A stretch of DNA of 64,000 bases from JAKLIH01 sp964618955 (GCA_964618955.1 CAZUBO010000004.1:4139-68138), one strand, 5' to 3'; positions 18,318-29,930 are shown, counted from the first letter of the stretch. Made by a program: numbers and translations. The notes: generated by a model not told the origin, from the sequence alone.

Positions 18318-20024
18318 ATGAAAATTGCTTTACAAATTTTAAAACCTTTACTTTTGCAAACCGGAATTGTAACTGAAGACCAATTTACAGTTGCTATTGA
18401 AAAATCCAAGCGTACCGGTCAGAATGTCTCTGATATTTTAATTTCTCAGGGTACTATTACCCAGGATTATTTAATTGATTTGTTATCAAAGTTTTTTAAT
18501 ACTCCTCGGGTTAAAGTTTCTGGTAAAGAAATTAATTTTGATATTTTAAATTTAATTCCTGAAGATATTGCTCGCGCTCGTAATACTATCATTTTTGACA
18601 AGAAAGACGACTATCTTTACTTAGCTGTTACTGATCCAACTGATTTGGAATCAATTAATTTTATTCAACGTTATACCAATACTCAGACCAAAGTTTTTTT
18701 AACTACTGATGATGATTTGAAGAGTGCTTTTGCTTTGTATCGTAAGCAGTTGACCGAGAATTTTGCTACTATTATTGAAGATAATCTTCGTAAAGTATCG
18801 GCTATTGAAGGTATGAATGCGGTTGATGCTGCTTCCGAATTGCCTATCGTTTCCTTGTTTGATACTATTATTATCTATGCTTCTTCATTAAGTGCTTCTG
18901 ATATTCATATTGAAAGACTTTCAGATTCTATTATCATTCGTTTTCGTGTTGATGGTATTTTACGTGAGATTGTTCGTTTACCTAAAGAAGTTCATAATGC
19001 TGTCGTTGCTCGTGTTAAGATTTTGTCCGGCCTACAAATCGATGAACACAATCGAGCTCAAGATGGTCGTTTCAAATATCAAAAGGGCGATGATGTCTTT
19101 GACGTTCGTGTTTCTATTCTTCCAACATTCTATGGCGAGAAAGTCAACATGCGTTTGTTATTAGGTGCTTTAAAGCCTTTAAGCTTTGAAGAACTTGGCA
19201 TGGAACGTGATATGATTGAAATTATGAATGATAATATCAAAAGAAGTTATGGTATGATTCTCGTTACCGGTCCTACTGGTTCTGGTAAGACTACTACTTT
19301 GTATTCGGTCTTAAGCAAATTAAATCGTCCGGAAGTAAATATCGTTACAGTTGAAGATCCTATTGAGTATGAGCTCCGCTATGTTAATCAAGTTCAAGTT
19401 AATTCTAAATCAGGATTAGACTTTGCTAATGGTTTGCGTTCTATTCTTCGTCAAGATCCTAATATCATCATGGTTGGAGAAATTCGTGACTCCGAAACTG
19501 CTGGTATTGCCGTTAATGCTGCTCTTACGGGTCACTTAGTGCTTTCAACTCTCCATACTAATGATGCTACAACCGCTGTTCCTCGTTTGTTTGATTTAGG
19601 AGTTCAACCTTTCTTGGTATCCGCTACTGTTAATGCTGTTATTGCTCAACGTTTGGTTAGGAAAGTTTGTCGTAATTGTATTGAGAGCTATAAACTCACT
19701 CCGGAAACTAAAGCTCAAATCGAACGTCAATTTAAAAATTCTCCTTTTCGAAAAAAGAACTATGTTATTCCTTCAGAACTTTATCATGGTCGCGGTTGTA
19801 AAGTTTGTAATAACACTGGGTATAAAGGGCGTTTAGCTATTTATGAAGTTTTTAATGTTACTGATGATATGCGTACTTTTATGCAATCTTCCAATTTTTC
19901 TTTGGACGGTTTGCGCGAAATTTCTGGAAAAAATGGTATGATATCATTATTTGAAGATGGTGTTCGCAAAGCTCAAACTGGTCAAACTACTATTGAAGAG
20001 ATCTTTCGTGTTGTCAAAGAATAA
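18318..20024 (+). CDS. pilB: Type IV pilus assembly ATPase PilB
   Basis: 568 residues. Hexameric ATPase that powers pilus extension. N-terminal GspE-type domain (about 1-150), then the ATPase core with Walker A GPTGSGKTTTLYSVL (G318-K324 and on), the Asp box (VNIVTVEDPIEYE), Walker B (RQDPNIIMVGEIRDSETA) and the His box (TGHLVLSTLHTNDA). A zinc tetracysteine motif is present as CRNC and CKVCNNTGYKGR. No in-frame TGA at all. Followed by pilC after 31 bases. Confidence 0.96.
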   Translation: MKIALQILKPLLLQTGIVTEDQFTVAIEKSKRTGQNVSDILISQGTITQDYLIDLLSKFFNTPRVKVSGKEINFDILNLIPEDIARARNTIIFDKKDDYLYLAVTDPTDLESINFIQRYTNTQTKVFLTTDDDLKSAFALYRKQLTENFATIIEDNLRKVSAIEGMNAVDAASELPIVSLFDTIIIYASSLSASDIHIERLSDSIIIRFRVDGILREIVRLPKEVHNAVVARVKILSGLQIDEHNRAQDGRFKYQKGDDVFDVRVSILPTFYGEKVNMRLLLGALKPLSFEELGMERDMIEIMNDNIKRSYGMILVTGPTGSGKTTTLYSVLSKLNRPEVNIVTVEDPIEYELRYVNQVQVNSKSGLDFANGLRSILRQDPNIIMVGEIRDSETAGIAVNAALTGHLVLSTLHTNDATTAVPRLFDLGVQPFLVSATVNAVIAQRLVRKVCRNCIESYKLTPETKAQIERQFKNSPFRKKNYVIPSELYHGRGCKVCNNTGYKGRLAIYEVFNVTDDMRTFMQSSNFSLDGLREISGKNGMISLFEDGVRKAQTGQTTIEEIFRVVKE

Positions 20025-20055
20025 TTTTTTGTATTTTAATTTTTAAATTTTTATC

Positions 20056-21264
20056 ATGCTATACCACTATACTGCTTTTGATCAAAGAAATATTTATGTA
20101 GAGGGTGATGTTGATATGCCAACATTAGAAGATGTTTTAAAATTCTTAAATAACCAAAGATTACGTCCTGTAAAAGTTGTTCCAATTATTCATAAAAAAA
20201 CCTCCAAAGCATTAGGTATTTTTGCTAAAAGAATTAGTCTAACTGATCAAGTTTTTTTGTTTAAATATTTAGGTTTGATGTTAAAAGTTGGTACCGATAT
20301 TTTAAAAGCGGTTGATGTTTTAATGCAAGATTATTCTGCAGGTCCTATCAAAACTTTTTTGCTTGAATCACGTTCTAATTTAGAAAAGGGAAATCCATTT
20401 TATTTAACTTTTGAACAGAATAATAAAACTTTTAATTATGTTACTATTAATTTGATTAAAGCGGGTGAAAAGTCAGGTACTCTTCAAGAAACCTTAGAAA
20501 AGATTTCTATTAATCTTGAAAAAGACAAAGATTTAAAATCCAAAGTAACTTCCGCTATGACTTATCCTATCATTCTTTTAGTTATGATGTCAGTTTTGTT
20601 AGTATTTTTAATGATCTTTTTATTTCCTAAAATGGGAGCTTCTTTTATGCAAGCTGGTATCAAACTACCATCTTTTACCAAAATGTTATTTAATGTTTCC
20701 ATCTATTTCAACGCTCATATCACTTTAGTTCTTAGCTTGTTTATAGCTATTCCTACTATTTTGTTTATCTTTTTTTCTAGAACTATGACTGGTCAAAAAT
20801 TATTTAGTATTATGATACGTAAATTTCCTCCCATTCGTAATTTTTTAAACAAAATGGCTCTTCAACGTTTAACTTCCGTTCTTTCTAGTTTGATTAAAGC
20901 TGGCATGCCCTTAATCGAAAGTTTAAAAATTACTAGTGAAGCTGTTGGTGAAGCCGTTTTTAAAACTTCTTTATCAAATGTTTCTATTTATTTAACTAAA
21001 GGATTAACTGTTGGTGAAGCCTTTCGTCAAGAAAAAACTTTCCCAAAATATCTAAGTAATCTATTAGCTATTGGCGAAAAAGCTGGCCACATTGATGAGA
21101 TTTTGTTTACTTTATCCATGTTTTACGAAAAAGAAATTGAAAGTAGTTTAAAAGCTTTAGTAGCTTTAATCGAACCCATAATGTTAGTTTTAATGGGTGG
21201 AGTCATTGGTGTTATTGCCGTTTCAGTTATCTTGCCAATGTATCAGATGTTGGGCAGTCTTTAA
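20056..21264 (+). CDS. pilC: Type IV pilus inner-membrane platform protein PilC
   Basis: 402 residues, typical length. Two GspF domains, each with three-helix bundles: first about residues 65-190 (FKYLGLMLKVGTDILKAVDV, KAGEKSGTLQETLEKIS), second about 270-390 (ALQRLTSVLSSLIKAGMPLI, IGEKAGHIDEILFTLS), with membrane helices near 170-190, 215-235 and at the C-terminus. Works with PilB to assemble pilin subunits. No retraction ATPase PilT is seen in this window. Confidence 0.95.
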   Translation: MLYHYTAFDQRNIYVEGDVDMPTLEDVLKFLNNQRLRPVKVVPIIHKKTSKALGIFAKRISLTDQVFLFKYLGLMLKVGTDILKAVDVLMQDYSAGPIKTFLLESRSNLEKGNPFYLTFEQNNKTFNYVTINLIKAGEKSGTLQETLEKISINLEKDKDLKSKVTSAMTYPIILLVMMSVLLVFLMIFLFPKMGASFMQAGIKLPSFTKMLFNVSIYFNAHITLVLSLFIAIPTILFIFFSRTMTGQKLFSIMIRKFPPIRNFLNKMALQRLTSVLSSLIKAGMPLIESLKITSEAVGEAVFKTSLSNVSIYLTKGLTVGEAFRQEKTFPKYLSNLLAIGEKAGHIDEILFTLSMFYEKEIESSLKALVALIEPIMLVLMGGVIGVIAVSVILPMYQMLGSL

Positions 21265-21288
21265 TTAAAATATCTTTTAAATATTTTT

Positions 21289-21882
21289 ATGAAAAAAAAT
21301 TGAATTAAAAAAAAATATCAAGCTTTTACTCTAATAGAACTGTCTATTGTTATTGGTATTTTAGTAATTATTTCTTTATTTAGTATGGACTTTCTATTAG
21401 ATACTACTAGTCGTTATGCTGTTGATAATACCACTGATAATATTTTACAATTTTTTAAAAAAGTTCAAAATCAAAATCAAATTTATGGTATTCAAGGTTT
21501 TTCAATTGACGATCAAACATATTATGGTTTAGTTTTTAAACGAGGCACTGGCAATACTTCTTCGTATTATTCTTACAAAAAAATCAATACTGATATTTTA
21601 GAATCCTTTAGCCTTTCTAATTATCTGTATTTTTCTAGTCTTACTGAAAATACCACTACCAATATTCATTTCTGTGCTAATATGAATTTTGAACTGCCAA
21701 TAGATCCTTTTACTTCTAGTGATTCTCTTTCGTATCTATGTGATAATTCGGGAATTTTAATTTGTGATACTAACTATACTATCACCATTAAGTCGCGTAT
21801 GAATGGTTATCAAAAAACTATCATTATTAATACTGATAAAGATGATTACGGCTGTAAGCCAACTGTATATATCCAAGAATAA
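21289..21882 (+). CDS. Pilin-like protein (pseudopilin)
   Basis: 197 residues from the ATG at 21289; the fifth codon is TGA (Trp). The N-terminus KKKYQAFTLIELSIVIGILV is a class III signal with Glu at +5 but Ala instead of Gly before the expected cleavage site. The exported part has two Cys pairs and no recognised domain. It directly follows pilC by 24 bases. Probably a minor pilin that initiates or caps the fibre. Confidence 0.85.
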
Positions 21883-21898
21883 TTTTTAATATTTTCCA

Positions 21899-21927
21899 TT
21901 GACTTTTATTCTTTTTTCTATTATACT
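21899..21927 (+). promoter_or_regulatory. Internal promoter before the LamG minor pilin gene
   Basis: TTGACT (21899-21904), 17-base spacer, TATACT (21922-21927). It gives a leader of about 25 bases to the ATG at 21959 and would allow separate control of the adhesin genes. Confidence 0.7.
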
Positions 21928-21958
21928 TATATAATATACATTGGTTAAAAAGTTTTTT

Positions 21959-24595
21959 ATGTTTTTAAAAACAAAAATTCAAAAACAATCACAAGCTTTA
22001 ATTGAAATTGTTATTAGTATCGCTCTAATAATGTTTTTTTTGGGTGCCTTTATTATTAATTTATCATATATTGTAAATCGTTTTTCTGATTTTCAACAAA
22101 AGAATTTTGCTTTTAGTTTGTTAAAAGAAAACAAAGATATTAATGATCGCAATTTAGCCTATTTTTTAACAAACAACAAAATGCTTTACGGCAATCAAAC
22201 TCTTGATTATTTTCCAGATCAAGGCAACCATTTGTCTTATACTTACATCAATTATGGTACCGATAAAGCTGGTTTTTCAATTCGTAATCAAGAAAAGAAA
22301 ATGTTTTTATCAGATAATTATTTATATTATTGATCATTAGATTCTGTTCCCACTGATACTACTTTTATTATTGATGATGCTGGGGACAAAACTCGCCAAG
22401 GAACTTTAACTTGCTATGGTGCTTCTTGTTCTAATCCTGAAATTATCAGTCCGTCTTTAGGAAAATGTGTTTCCAATAATTGTTTGAAATTTACTAATAC
22501 TGGTTCAAATGGTAGTGCTATTGCTTTTCCTGAAATTTCAAAATTAGAAGCTATTAAAAATATTTCTTTAGAAGCTTGGGTCTATCCAACGTCAGTTACA
22601 ACCGATCAAGTCTTTTTATCCAAACAAGGTAATAATTATTTTAAAATATATAATAGCAAACCCTACATTAGTTTTAATATTGCCGGTACGCAAAGAACTT
22701 TAGCAGGTAATACTACTTTACAAAATAATACTTGATATGATTTATTAGCAACCTTTGATGGTACGAATATTAAAATCTATGTTAATGGTGTTTTGGATGC
22801 TATTTCTTCAACTTATTCTGGTGATATTGATTTTACTTCTGGTAATTTAATTTTTGGAGCTTTAGCTTCCTCAGATATCAAAGGCTTTGCTGGTTATTTG
22901 GATGAAATTAAAATTTATGATTATGATTTAACTAATGTTGAAGCTTTAAATCATTACAAAGGTTTTAGAGATCAGATTGGTTTACTAGGTTTGTGGCATT
23001 TTGATGATGCTTTAAATACTGCAACTTATAATGGTATTAACGAGACAGGTTTAAATCCTAAGTTTACTAGTTTTAGCGTACCTGATAATATTGGTATTGC
23101 TTTTACAAACACTCTATCAGAAAGTAATACAACTTTTTGTAAAAGTGGTTCTTGTGCGGAATTTGATATTAATTTTAGTAGTAAAGGCATTTTAAATGAT
23201 AGTTTGAATAATTATCCAGTTTTCCATACTTTAAATACTTTAACTTTGGAAAGTTGGGTTTATCCTAATACAACTTCTACTACTATTGGTTATCAGGGGA
23301 TTATTGGTAAAACTACTCCTGGTATTTATGAAGCTGGATTATACAATAATGATATTCGTTTCAGTTTAAAAATTAATGGTACTCGCTATTCGGAAACTTA
23401 TGATGCTAATTTAATTGCTAATGATTGATATTTATTGACTTATACTTTTGATGGTACTGATATGAAAGTCTATATTAACGGTGTTTTAAAACAAACTTGA
23501 AATCATCCAGGTACTATTAGCGACGATACTTCCTATTCTAATATTTTAATCGGTTATTCAGGTACTGGGAATGAATATTTTGATGGCTTTCTTGATGACA
23601 CTAGAATTTATAATCGTGCTTTATCGGCCGATGAAATAATAAATCGCTATGATGGTGCTTATACTTACTATCAATATTTTAAACCAGTTTGTAAAGCAGA
23701 TGATGCGGCAGAAATGTTAGATGCTGAATGTTTAGTTTGTCAATCTGCCACTCCTGCTGAATGTGGATCAATCAAGTCTCATGCTGATTGAGAACCTCTT
23801 TTGGCTAGAAGTGTTAATTATGTTAAATATGGTCAAGGCATAGAATATAAAAAATTAAAACTAGAACAAATTATACCTGTCATAAATTCTTTTTACTATC
23901 AACCCGTTGCAGCTAATATATGAGGCGGCGGAGTTGGTGATTCTAATGCTTATGGGTGTAATGAATTTGTTTTTGGTAAAGAAGGAATGTCTTCAAATTT
24001 TAGCAGTCCTGAAAACAGTTCTTGTGGTTTAAGTTCTTGTACTGCTTATCGAAAGATTTTTGGTTCCAAAGTCTGTGAAGCTAACAATATTAGTTTTTAT
24101 CATTCCAATGGTTGTACTGCTTGTTCAGGTACTCCCGGGGAACTTGATGCTACTTGTACTCCTTGTACTGCCAGTGAAAAATTTCAATTAACTAATGCAA
24201 ATCTTTCTGGGTATTTTATTTCTCCAACCTTTAATTTTGCCAAACGTATGGCCATAACTTCTTTTTCTTGAGCCGGTACTGGTACTAAAATCAAAATGCA
24301 ATTTGCTTGTAAAGATTCTATCATTGATTCTAATGGTAATCAAATTACTGAAGATCAATGAGTCTATCTAGGACCAGAAACAGGTAATACCGCTCGTTGT
24401 AGTGAATCAGGTTATTACGAAGTATCTAATGGTATTGAAGCTAATCCAGCAACTTGTTGAGAAACCGACAATCAAACCCCACACAATTGTCAATTTTTTA
24501 GATTTAAGGTATATTTAGAACCTTCTTTTAATGCTGTAGTTAATAATATGTGATTTAATTTTGGTCAATATCCATATTCAATAATTAAAAATTAA
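21959..24595 (+). CDS. Large minor-pilin-like adhesin with two LamG-type domains
   Basis: 878 residues with many TGA=Trp. Start ATG 21959 was preferred over an upstream TTG because the promoter leader and the signal then fit. The N-terminus KQSQALIEIVISIALIMFF is pilin-like (Glu at +5) though without Gly. Two concanavalin A/LamG-type domains follow, about residues 175-340 and 385-560, each with LEAWVYP/LESWVYP, ...Y..LATFDGTN.KIYVNG and DEIKIYDYDL/DDTRIYNRAL signatures. The C-terminal third is Cys-rich (CTACSGTPGELDATCTPC). LamG domains usually bind glycans or proteins, so this is a likely pilus-tip or surface adhesin. Ends 15 bases before the next pilin-like gene. Confidence 0.85.
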
Positions 24596-24610
24596 TAATA
24601 CAATAAAAAT

Positions 24611-26119
24611 ATGTCTATGCTTCATTTTAAAAAAATTCACAAATCGTTTACCCTAATAGAATTAACAATCTACATTGCTTTATTTGGCGTTCTCACCTTT
24701 GTTCTATTTAATGTTTTCGGTAGTATTTTAAATCTAGGCAATTTAGCCAAAAAACAAAATGATAATCTTCCTATCTATGTTAGCAATCCTGTTAGAATTA
24801 CCATTCCTTTTACCGTGCCTTTGCCATCTGATTTAAATCCACTCCCAAAACCAGTTATTCCTTTACCGCCCGATAAACCAGTTTTGCCAGAACCAGGACC
24901 TGGTGGTCCGAATTATCAATATTGTCAAAAAGAAATGATAGTTAATGAATGTGATGCTACTGCAGCTCATTGCTATGTTTGCAAATGCGACGAAACTGCT
25001 TGTAATAATGTAACTGGTTGTCAACAATGTCACATGGCTTTTATTAATAATCCTACCAGTAGTGAAGCTTGTGAATGTGAAGATATAAAAAGTACTTTTA
25101 CTGAACAAGGCTATTCAAGTATTTTGTATTCTTATGATATTTTTAATCCCAACCAAATTAATATTGTAGAATTATCTAATGATGATTGAGAATGAAGAGT
25201 TCCTAAACCTCCAGGGTTACCTGATGAGTTTCCTGGTGGGCCTATTGGGCCAGTGGCAACTATTGAACCTCCTTGGATAAGATGGGGTGATATCTTTTTT
25301 ATAGATCCTTACTATCGTTTTTCTTGGAATAGTCGCATTGGTTGAATTGATTTTGGCAATGTTAAAGTCAATACTAAAAGCAATGAAATTGCTGGTACCG
25401 CCAATGTTATTAGTGGTGGTGATACTATATCTTTTAATTGTAATGATACTGGCTCTTGTTCAAAAAGTAATTATAAGGTAACTGTTGATACTACAACGGG
25501 CGATCTTCATGGTTATGCATGATCAGACAATTATGGTTGATTTAGTTTGAATTGTTTAGAGGGTAGTTCAACTAAAACTAGTGTCTGTGGTGTTTCTAAT
25601 TACAAAGTATCTATCAATCAATATACCGGTGTTTGAAGTGGTTATGCTTGAAATGATAATATTGGTTGGATAAGTTTTAATTGCGAAACTGGTGGAACCG
25701 CTCAAGCCAATGTCTGTAGCACTTCAAATTACAAAGTTATGGATTCTCGTTCCAGAAATGGAATTTTATCGGGAACCTATACGGGAACAGATGGTAAAAA
25801 AGTCACTTTGGAGTATCCATACAATTCTTATCGTGAATGAACTATTTCTTCCCTGACTCCTATTTCTGGTACTAGTGGAACGTCAGTTACTATTTCCGGA
25901 ATATCCGGAGAATTCTTTTACGAAAAACCTTTGGTCGAATTAGTCAAAGCTGGTTCCAATCCAATCTTCCCAACCAATAATTTTACTTTTGTATCACAAG
26001 ATTTAATTTCCAACGGTACTTTTGATTTACGAGGTGTTGCCCCTGGAACTTATGACTTGCGTGTAACTGATTTTTATGGTAATGTGGGAGTGAAGAAAAA
26101 TGCTTTTACTGTTCAATAA
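24611..26119 (+). CDS. Pilin-like surface protein with Cys-rich, Pro-rich and GYAW-repeat regions
   Basis: 502 residues. Prepilin-type N-terminus HKSFTLIELTIYIALFGVLT (Ser before Phe, Glu +5). Then a Pro-rich stretch (about 65-100), a Cys-rich section with ten or more Cys (about 105-160), and at about 265-360 repeats of the form GYAWSDNYGWFSLNC and GYAWNDNIGWISFNC, a surface motif I know as common in Parcubacteria-type genomes. The Trp of these repeats are mostly TGA, which again fixes the code. The C-terminus looks like an Ig-like beta domain (SLTPISGTSGTSVTISGISG). Probably a minor pilin displaying binding modules. Confidence 0.85.
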
Positions 26120-26128
26120 AATTTTTCT

Positions 26129-26719
26129 ATGTTTAAAATTACATTTAAAAAAAAGAGAAAAGGTATTGCTACTATCACAATTGTTTTATTACTAGGTTTT
26201 TTAAGTTTGTTATCTTCTACTTCCATTTTTACTTTTAATACTTGAAGATGGGATAATTTAGAAACATCAATTAAAAAAGAAAATTATGACAATGCTACTT
26301 CCAGTGGTTCTTTGTACGGATATATTTTACTAGCCAGGCAAAGAAATATGGAATCTAAAGCTTATCATATTTATGATACTTATGAAAATAGAAACAACCA
26401 AGCTATTATTTCTTTAGTTATCCCTCCAATAACAACTCTTGCCGATTGTACAGGTTGTAATGTTGCTTCAATGCCTAGTGAATTTAATACTAAGGCTATA
26501 AGAGTAATTACTTCAGTTACTTATTCCCAAGATATTATGGTTAATGCTATTTCTCATCAGGCTTGTTGTACTGCTGGTATTTACAAAGATTCAACTGAAG
26601 ATGAAATTCAAACCGAAGGAATTATTCATCAATATTCTAAACTAAGATGTAAAAATCTTGATTGACCCAATTTACAAGATTCAACTTCGCCTTTAATGTC
26701 TACAACTATAACTCCTTAA
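26129..26719 (+). CDS. Secreted or pilin-associated protein with N-terminal membrane helix
   Basis: 196 residues. A basic N-terminus (KKKRKGIATITIVLLLGFLS) and one hydrophobic helix resemble PilX/PilV-type minor pilin starts but lack Glu +5. The soluble part has Cys pairs (DCTGCN, ACCTAG). Two TGAs are Trp. Its place among the minor pilin genes and the PilX-like start suggest a pilus-assembly accessory subunit; no family is certain. Confidence 0.7.
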
Positions 26720-26736
26720 TATTTAATTTAAAACTT

Positions 26737-28254
26737 ATGAAAATTAATCTTGAAAAAATTAAAAATATTTTAGCTCCTCACGAAGAGATCGGAGCTATTG
26801 AGATTAACAACCGAGTTGTTAAGGCTTTCTATTTTTCCAATAATGATAAATTAAAAATTAAGTCTTCCGCCATTTTACCAGTACCTAATAGCACTATCAA
26901 TAATGGTTGTGTTCAAAATGAAGCTGCTTTAATTAAGGTTCTGATTGATCTTCGTAAAGCTTTAAATAAACATAAAAAAGTTTCGCCATATATCATTTTG
27001 TCTTTACCATCTCAGAATTTCTTTACTAGCGTTTTATCTATTCCTCAGTTATCTGACAAATCAAATTTAGAAGAAGCTATTAAATTAAATTTGAGATTAC
27101 GTTCCCCAATTCCTTTAGAGAATGCCTATCTCGATTGAGAGAACATTGAAGACAATACCTTAATTAATGCCCAGATGGTTTTTGCTGCGATTGGTGATAA
27201 AGTTAATATTGATAAATATTTGTTTTGTTTAGCCAAAGCTGGATTCAAAGTTATTGCTGTTGAAAAACCAGCTTTAGGTATTTTAAGATTTATCAAGCAT
27301 TTCTCAGTTCCTCAAAACTACTATCTAGTTGCTAATATTGATCGTGATGGTATTGATCTGGTTGTTTCTCAAAACAATAGTTTGATTTTTTATGATTTCA
27401 ATAGCTTAAGTGAGGTAGCTAAATATGATTTAAATGACAATCTATCCAATAATGATTTTATGATCTTTTTGAATAAGAAGATTGGTCAAGTTGTTAATTT
27501 TTGCCAAGCTCGTCAAAGTGAATGCTTGAAAAAATTCTTTTTGTTTTCAATCATTCCTGAAATCAAAAATGAATTAATTCAAAACTTAGCTACAAATTTT
27601 AGTTTAGAACCAATTTCTTTGAAAAATGATGATTTGATAAAGATATCTGAAGAATGATACAGTGTTATGGGTACAGCCATTCGCGGTACTATTCCTCGTA
27701 ATCAAGATAAGATCGTTAGCTTAATGCAGACTGGTACTGAAAAAGATTACACTCAAACTCAATTAATCAACTACATATCTTTGTGAACCAAAATATCTTG
27801 TACTGTTTTTATTGCTTTGATTTTAATTCTTAATGGTTTGTTTACAATGTTCTTCCATCCAGTTGAAGTTTCCCAAATTGAGAAGAATAAATTAGTTCCT
27901 AGTGATCATAAAATCTTAAATGACAAAGTTAAAATTTTAGAAGCTAAAGCTGACCTATACAATAATGAATCAATTAAGATTTTAAACATTGTTAGTAAAA
28001 AAACTAGCTGAGAGACTAAGATGGATTTTGTTTCTAGCTTAGCTAAGAAAAATCAAATTAATATTCTAAAGATTTTTATCAGTAATGAATCTCGTACTGT
28101 TACATTACAGGGAAGTAGTCCCTCACAAAATCAAATTTCAAATTTCAAAGATGATTTAGAAGGAACAAAGAATTTTACAAATATCACTTCACCCTTAGAG
28201 TCGATATCTTCCGATGGTGATAATTACTATTTCTCAATTAAATTTAATTTGTAA
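26737..28254 (+). CDS. pilM: PilM-PilN fusion, type IV pilus alignment protein
   Basis: 505 residues. Residues about 1-345 are an actin-fold PilM-like domain (EEIGAIEINNRVVKAFYF, ILSLPSQNFFTSVLSIPQL, EAIKLNLRLRSPIPLENAYL). After residue 345 comes a membrane helix (ISCTVFIALILILNGLFTMF), a coiled region and a small C-terminal domain (IFISNESRTVTLQGSSPSQN), which is the layout of PilN. In most bacteria these are separate genes that bind each other, so the fusion fixes the complex. Four TGAs are Trp. Its stop TAA shares the A with the ATG of the next gene. Confidence 0.85.
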
Positions 28255-29498
28255 TGAATCGATTCAAGAAGAGTTTCACCCTCGTAGAATTAATGATAGT
28301 AATAGCAATCTTAGCAATATTATCAGCTATTGTAATTTTTGCATTAAACCCAGCCAGACTCTTTGATAACTTTAGAGATAGTAAGAGAGTTACTGATATA
28401 TCTAGTATTAACAAAGCTATTGTCTTCATGGAATCTTGAAATCAATCAGGTATTACTTATGGAACTACAACTAATGTATATATATCTCTACCTGATTCTA
28501 ATCCATCATGTAGTAGTTACTCATTACCAACTCTTCCTACTGGATATACATATTATTGTTCTAGTGCTACAAGCTACAAGAATACTGATGGAACAGGTTG
28601 AATACCTATCAACTTTACTGTTGTTGGAGATAATAGATATCTATCAAGTCTACCAGTAGATCCAGTCAATAACACTTCTTTCTTCTATACCTACTATTCA
28701 GGAGGATCATATGAATTAACTGCAATACTATCTAATCCCAATAAGAACTCCATTAATGACGAAGGAAGTCTTACATCTACCTTTGAGATTGGTAGTCCTA
28801 ACAGAACATGGAATACACCACTACAACGTGATAAGAATCTTATTGCATTCTGAAAATTTGATGAATCATCAGGTAATGCTTTAGATTATTCGGGCAATGG
28901 AATTAATGGAACTCTTAATGGACCAGAAAGACAAACTATTATTGGAACTAACAAAGCCATGTATTATGATGCCTCCGGTACCGACTATATCTCAACTCCT
29001 TCTTTTGCAATACCTAATACAGGGATAATTACAGTAGAAGCGTGGATGAAGAGTAAGTTGAATGCAACAATATATCAGGGAATAATAAGTGACGCGGGAC
29101 AAGGAGCTGGCAATGGTTTTATTTGGTCTTGAAGAGATATAAATACAAACACATTGTTTTATCAATATTTTAATAGTACTTTTGTTCAAGGTGTAGGGAT
29201 ATCTGATTTTTTTCTGAACCTAGATAATCAATGGATTCATATTGTTATAGTTTGCGATTATACTAATAAAACATTGAGAGCTTACAGAAATGGGACTCAA
29301 TTTGGAACTACAGCTACTCTTACGGGCACCCCAGCATTTCCTTCAGTTAACAGGGTAAAATATTTGGGTGGTTATACTGGAGGTGGAGACAGACTTATCG
29401 ACGGTTCCCTTGACGAAGTAAGAATATATAATAGGGGATTGAGTGCCGAAGAAGTAGCTCAGCATTATACTTCTACTAAAGGGGAATTTGGCCTATAA
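28254..29498 (+). CDS. Pilin fused to a LamG-type domain (pilus adhesin)
   Basis: 414 residues. Class III signal and pilin helix KKSFTLVELMIVIAILAILS, then NPARLFDNFRDSKRVTDISS, a pilin-type middle domain with SSLPVDPVN, and from about residue 200 a LamG-type domain (LIAFWKFDESSGNALDYSGN, ITVEAWMKS, LDEVRIYNRGLSAEEVAQHY). Trp are TGA and TGG mixed. Codons ending in A (ATA, GTA, GCA) are commoner than in the neighbouring genes, hinting at a separate history. Bases 28293-28440 are nearly identical to 63853-64000. Confidence 0.9.
28293..28440 (+). repeat. Copy 1 of a near-identical pilin 5' segment
   Basis: 148 bases match 63853-64000 with five differences, all synonymous. Upstream of this block the two genes differ at many positions although they encode almost the same residues, and the second copy continues past the window edge. 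Confidence 0.95.
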
Positions 29499-29508
29499 AC
29501 CTAACATT

Positions 29509-29757
29509 ATGAACCTAAAGATTACCTATAGAACAAAAAACAAAACTGAGCATGCCATAACCCCAATTCTAAAGGGTGGTGTTTTAGAATCTATTGACAA
29601 TTTCTTAAAATATGGTATAATTAAACACAACGAAATAAAAGTTTCTGATATTACAAACCTTTGTATAGTTTACGATGTAAATGAGCGTCCTAGCCAAACT
29701 AGTCAGCGAATTACGTCCATAATATTGAAGGTTATCAAAAACATAAAAAAATTTTAA
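29509..29757 (+). CDS. Small hypothetical protein
   Basis: 82 residues from the ATG at 29509, 10 bases after the pilin-LamG gene. Basic and soluble, with no signal peptide, Trp or recognised motif. An in-frame TTG further upstream is a less likely start. Function unknown; it could be a remnant or a small regulator. Confidence 0.5.
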   Translation: MNLKITYRTKNKTEHAITPILKGGVLESIDNFLKYGIIKHNEIKVSDITNLCIVYDVNERPSQTSQRITSIILKVIKNIKKF

Positions 29758-29930
29758 ATTTTTTAAAATTATTATTCAAATAGGAATTATCAATATAATA
29801 GCCCTATAACTCTTTTTGTCCAAAAGGGGATTTTTTCGCGTCCAAATGTTAAAACCCTAGTTTCTACTAGGAGAGTGTCTACTTGTCACTTTTTATTACT
29901 AATCAACTTTAATAAAATTAAACATTTTCT
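29758..29930 (+). promoter_or_regulatory. rpoB leader region
   Basis: 173 bases without a gene. A TATAAT lies at 29794-29799 with only a weak -35. Downstream are a small hairpin followed by a T run (CTTTT/AAAAG, then GGGGATTTTTT, about 29811-29836) and a second hairpin CCTAGT/ACTAGG (29856-29871). This could be an attenuated leader for the polymerase genes; the evidence is limited. Confidence 0.4.

Noticed and set aside
25221..25228. CTGATGAG as a second hammerhead core
   Set aside because: It lies inside a coding region and has no GAAA partner or flanking stems.
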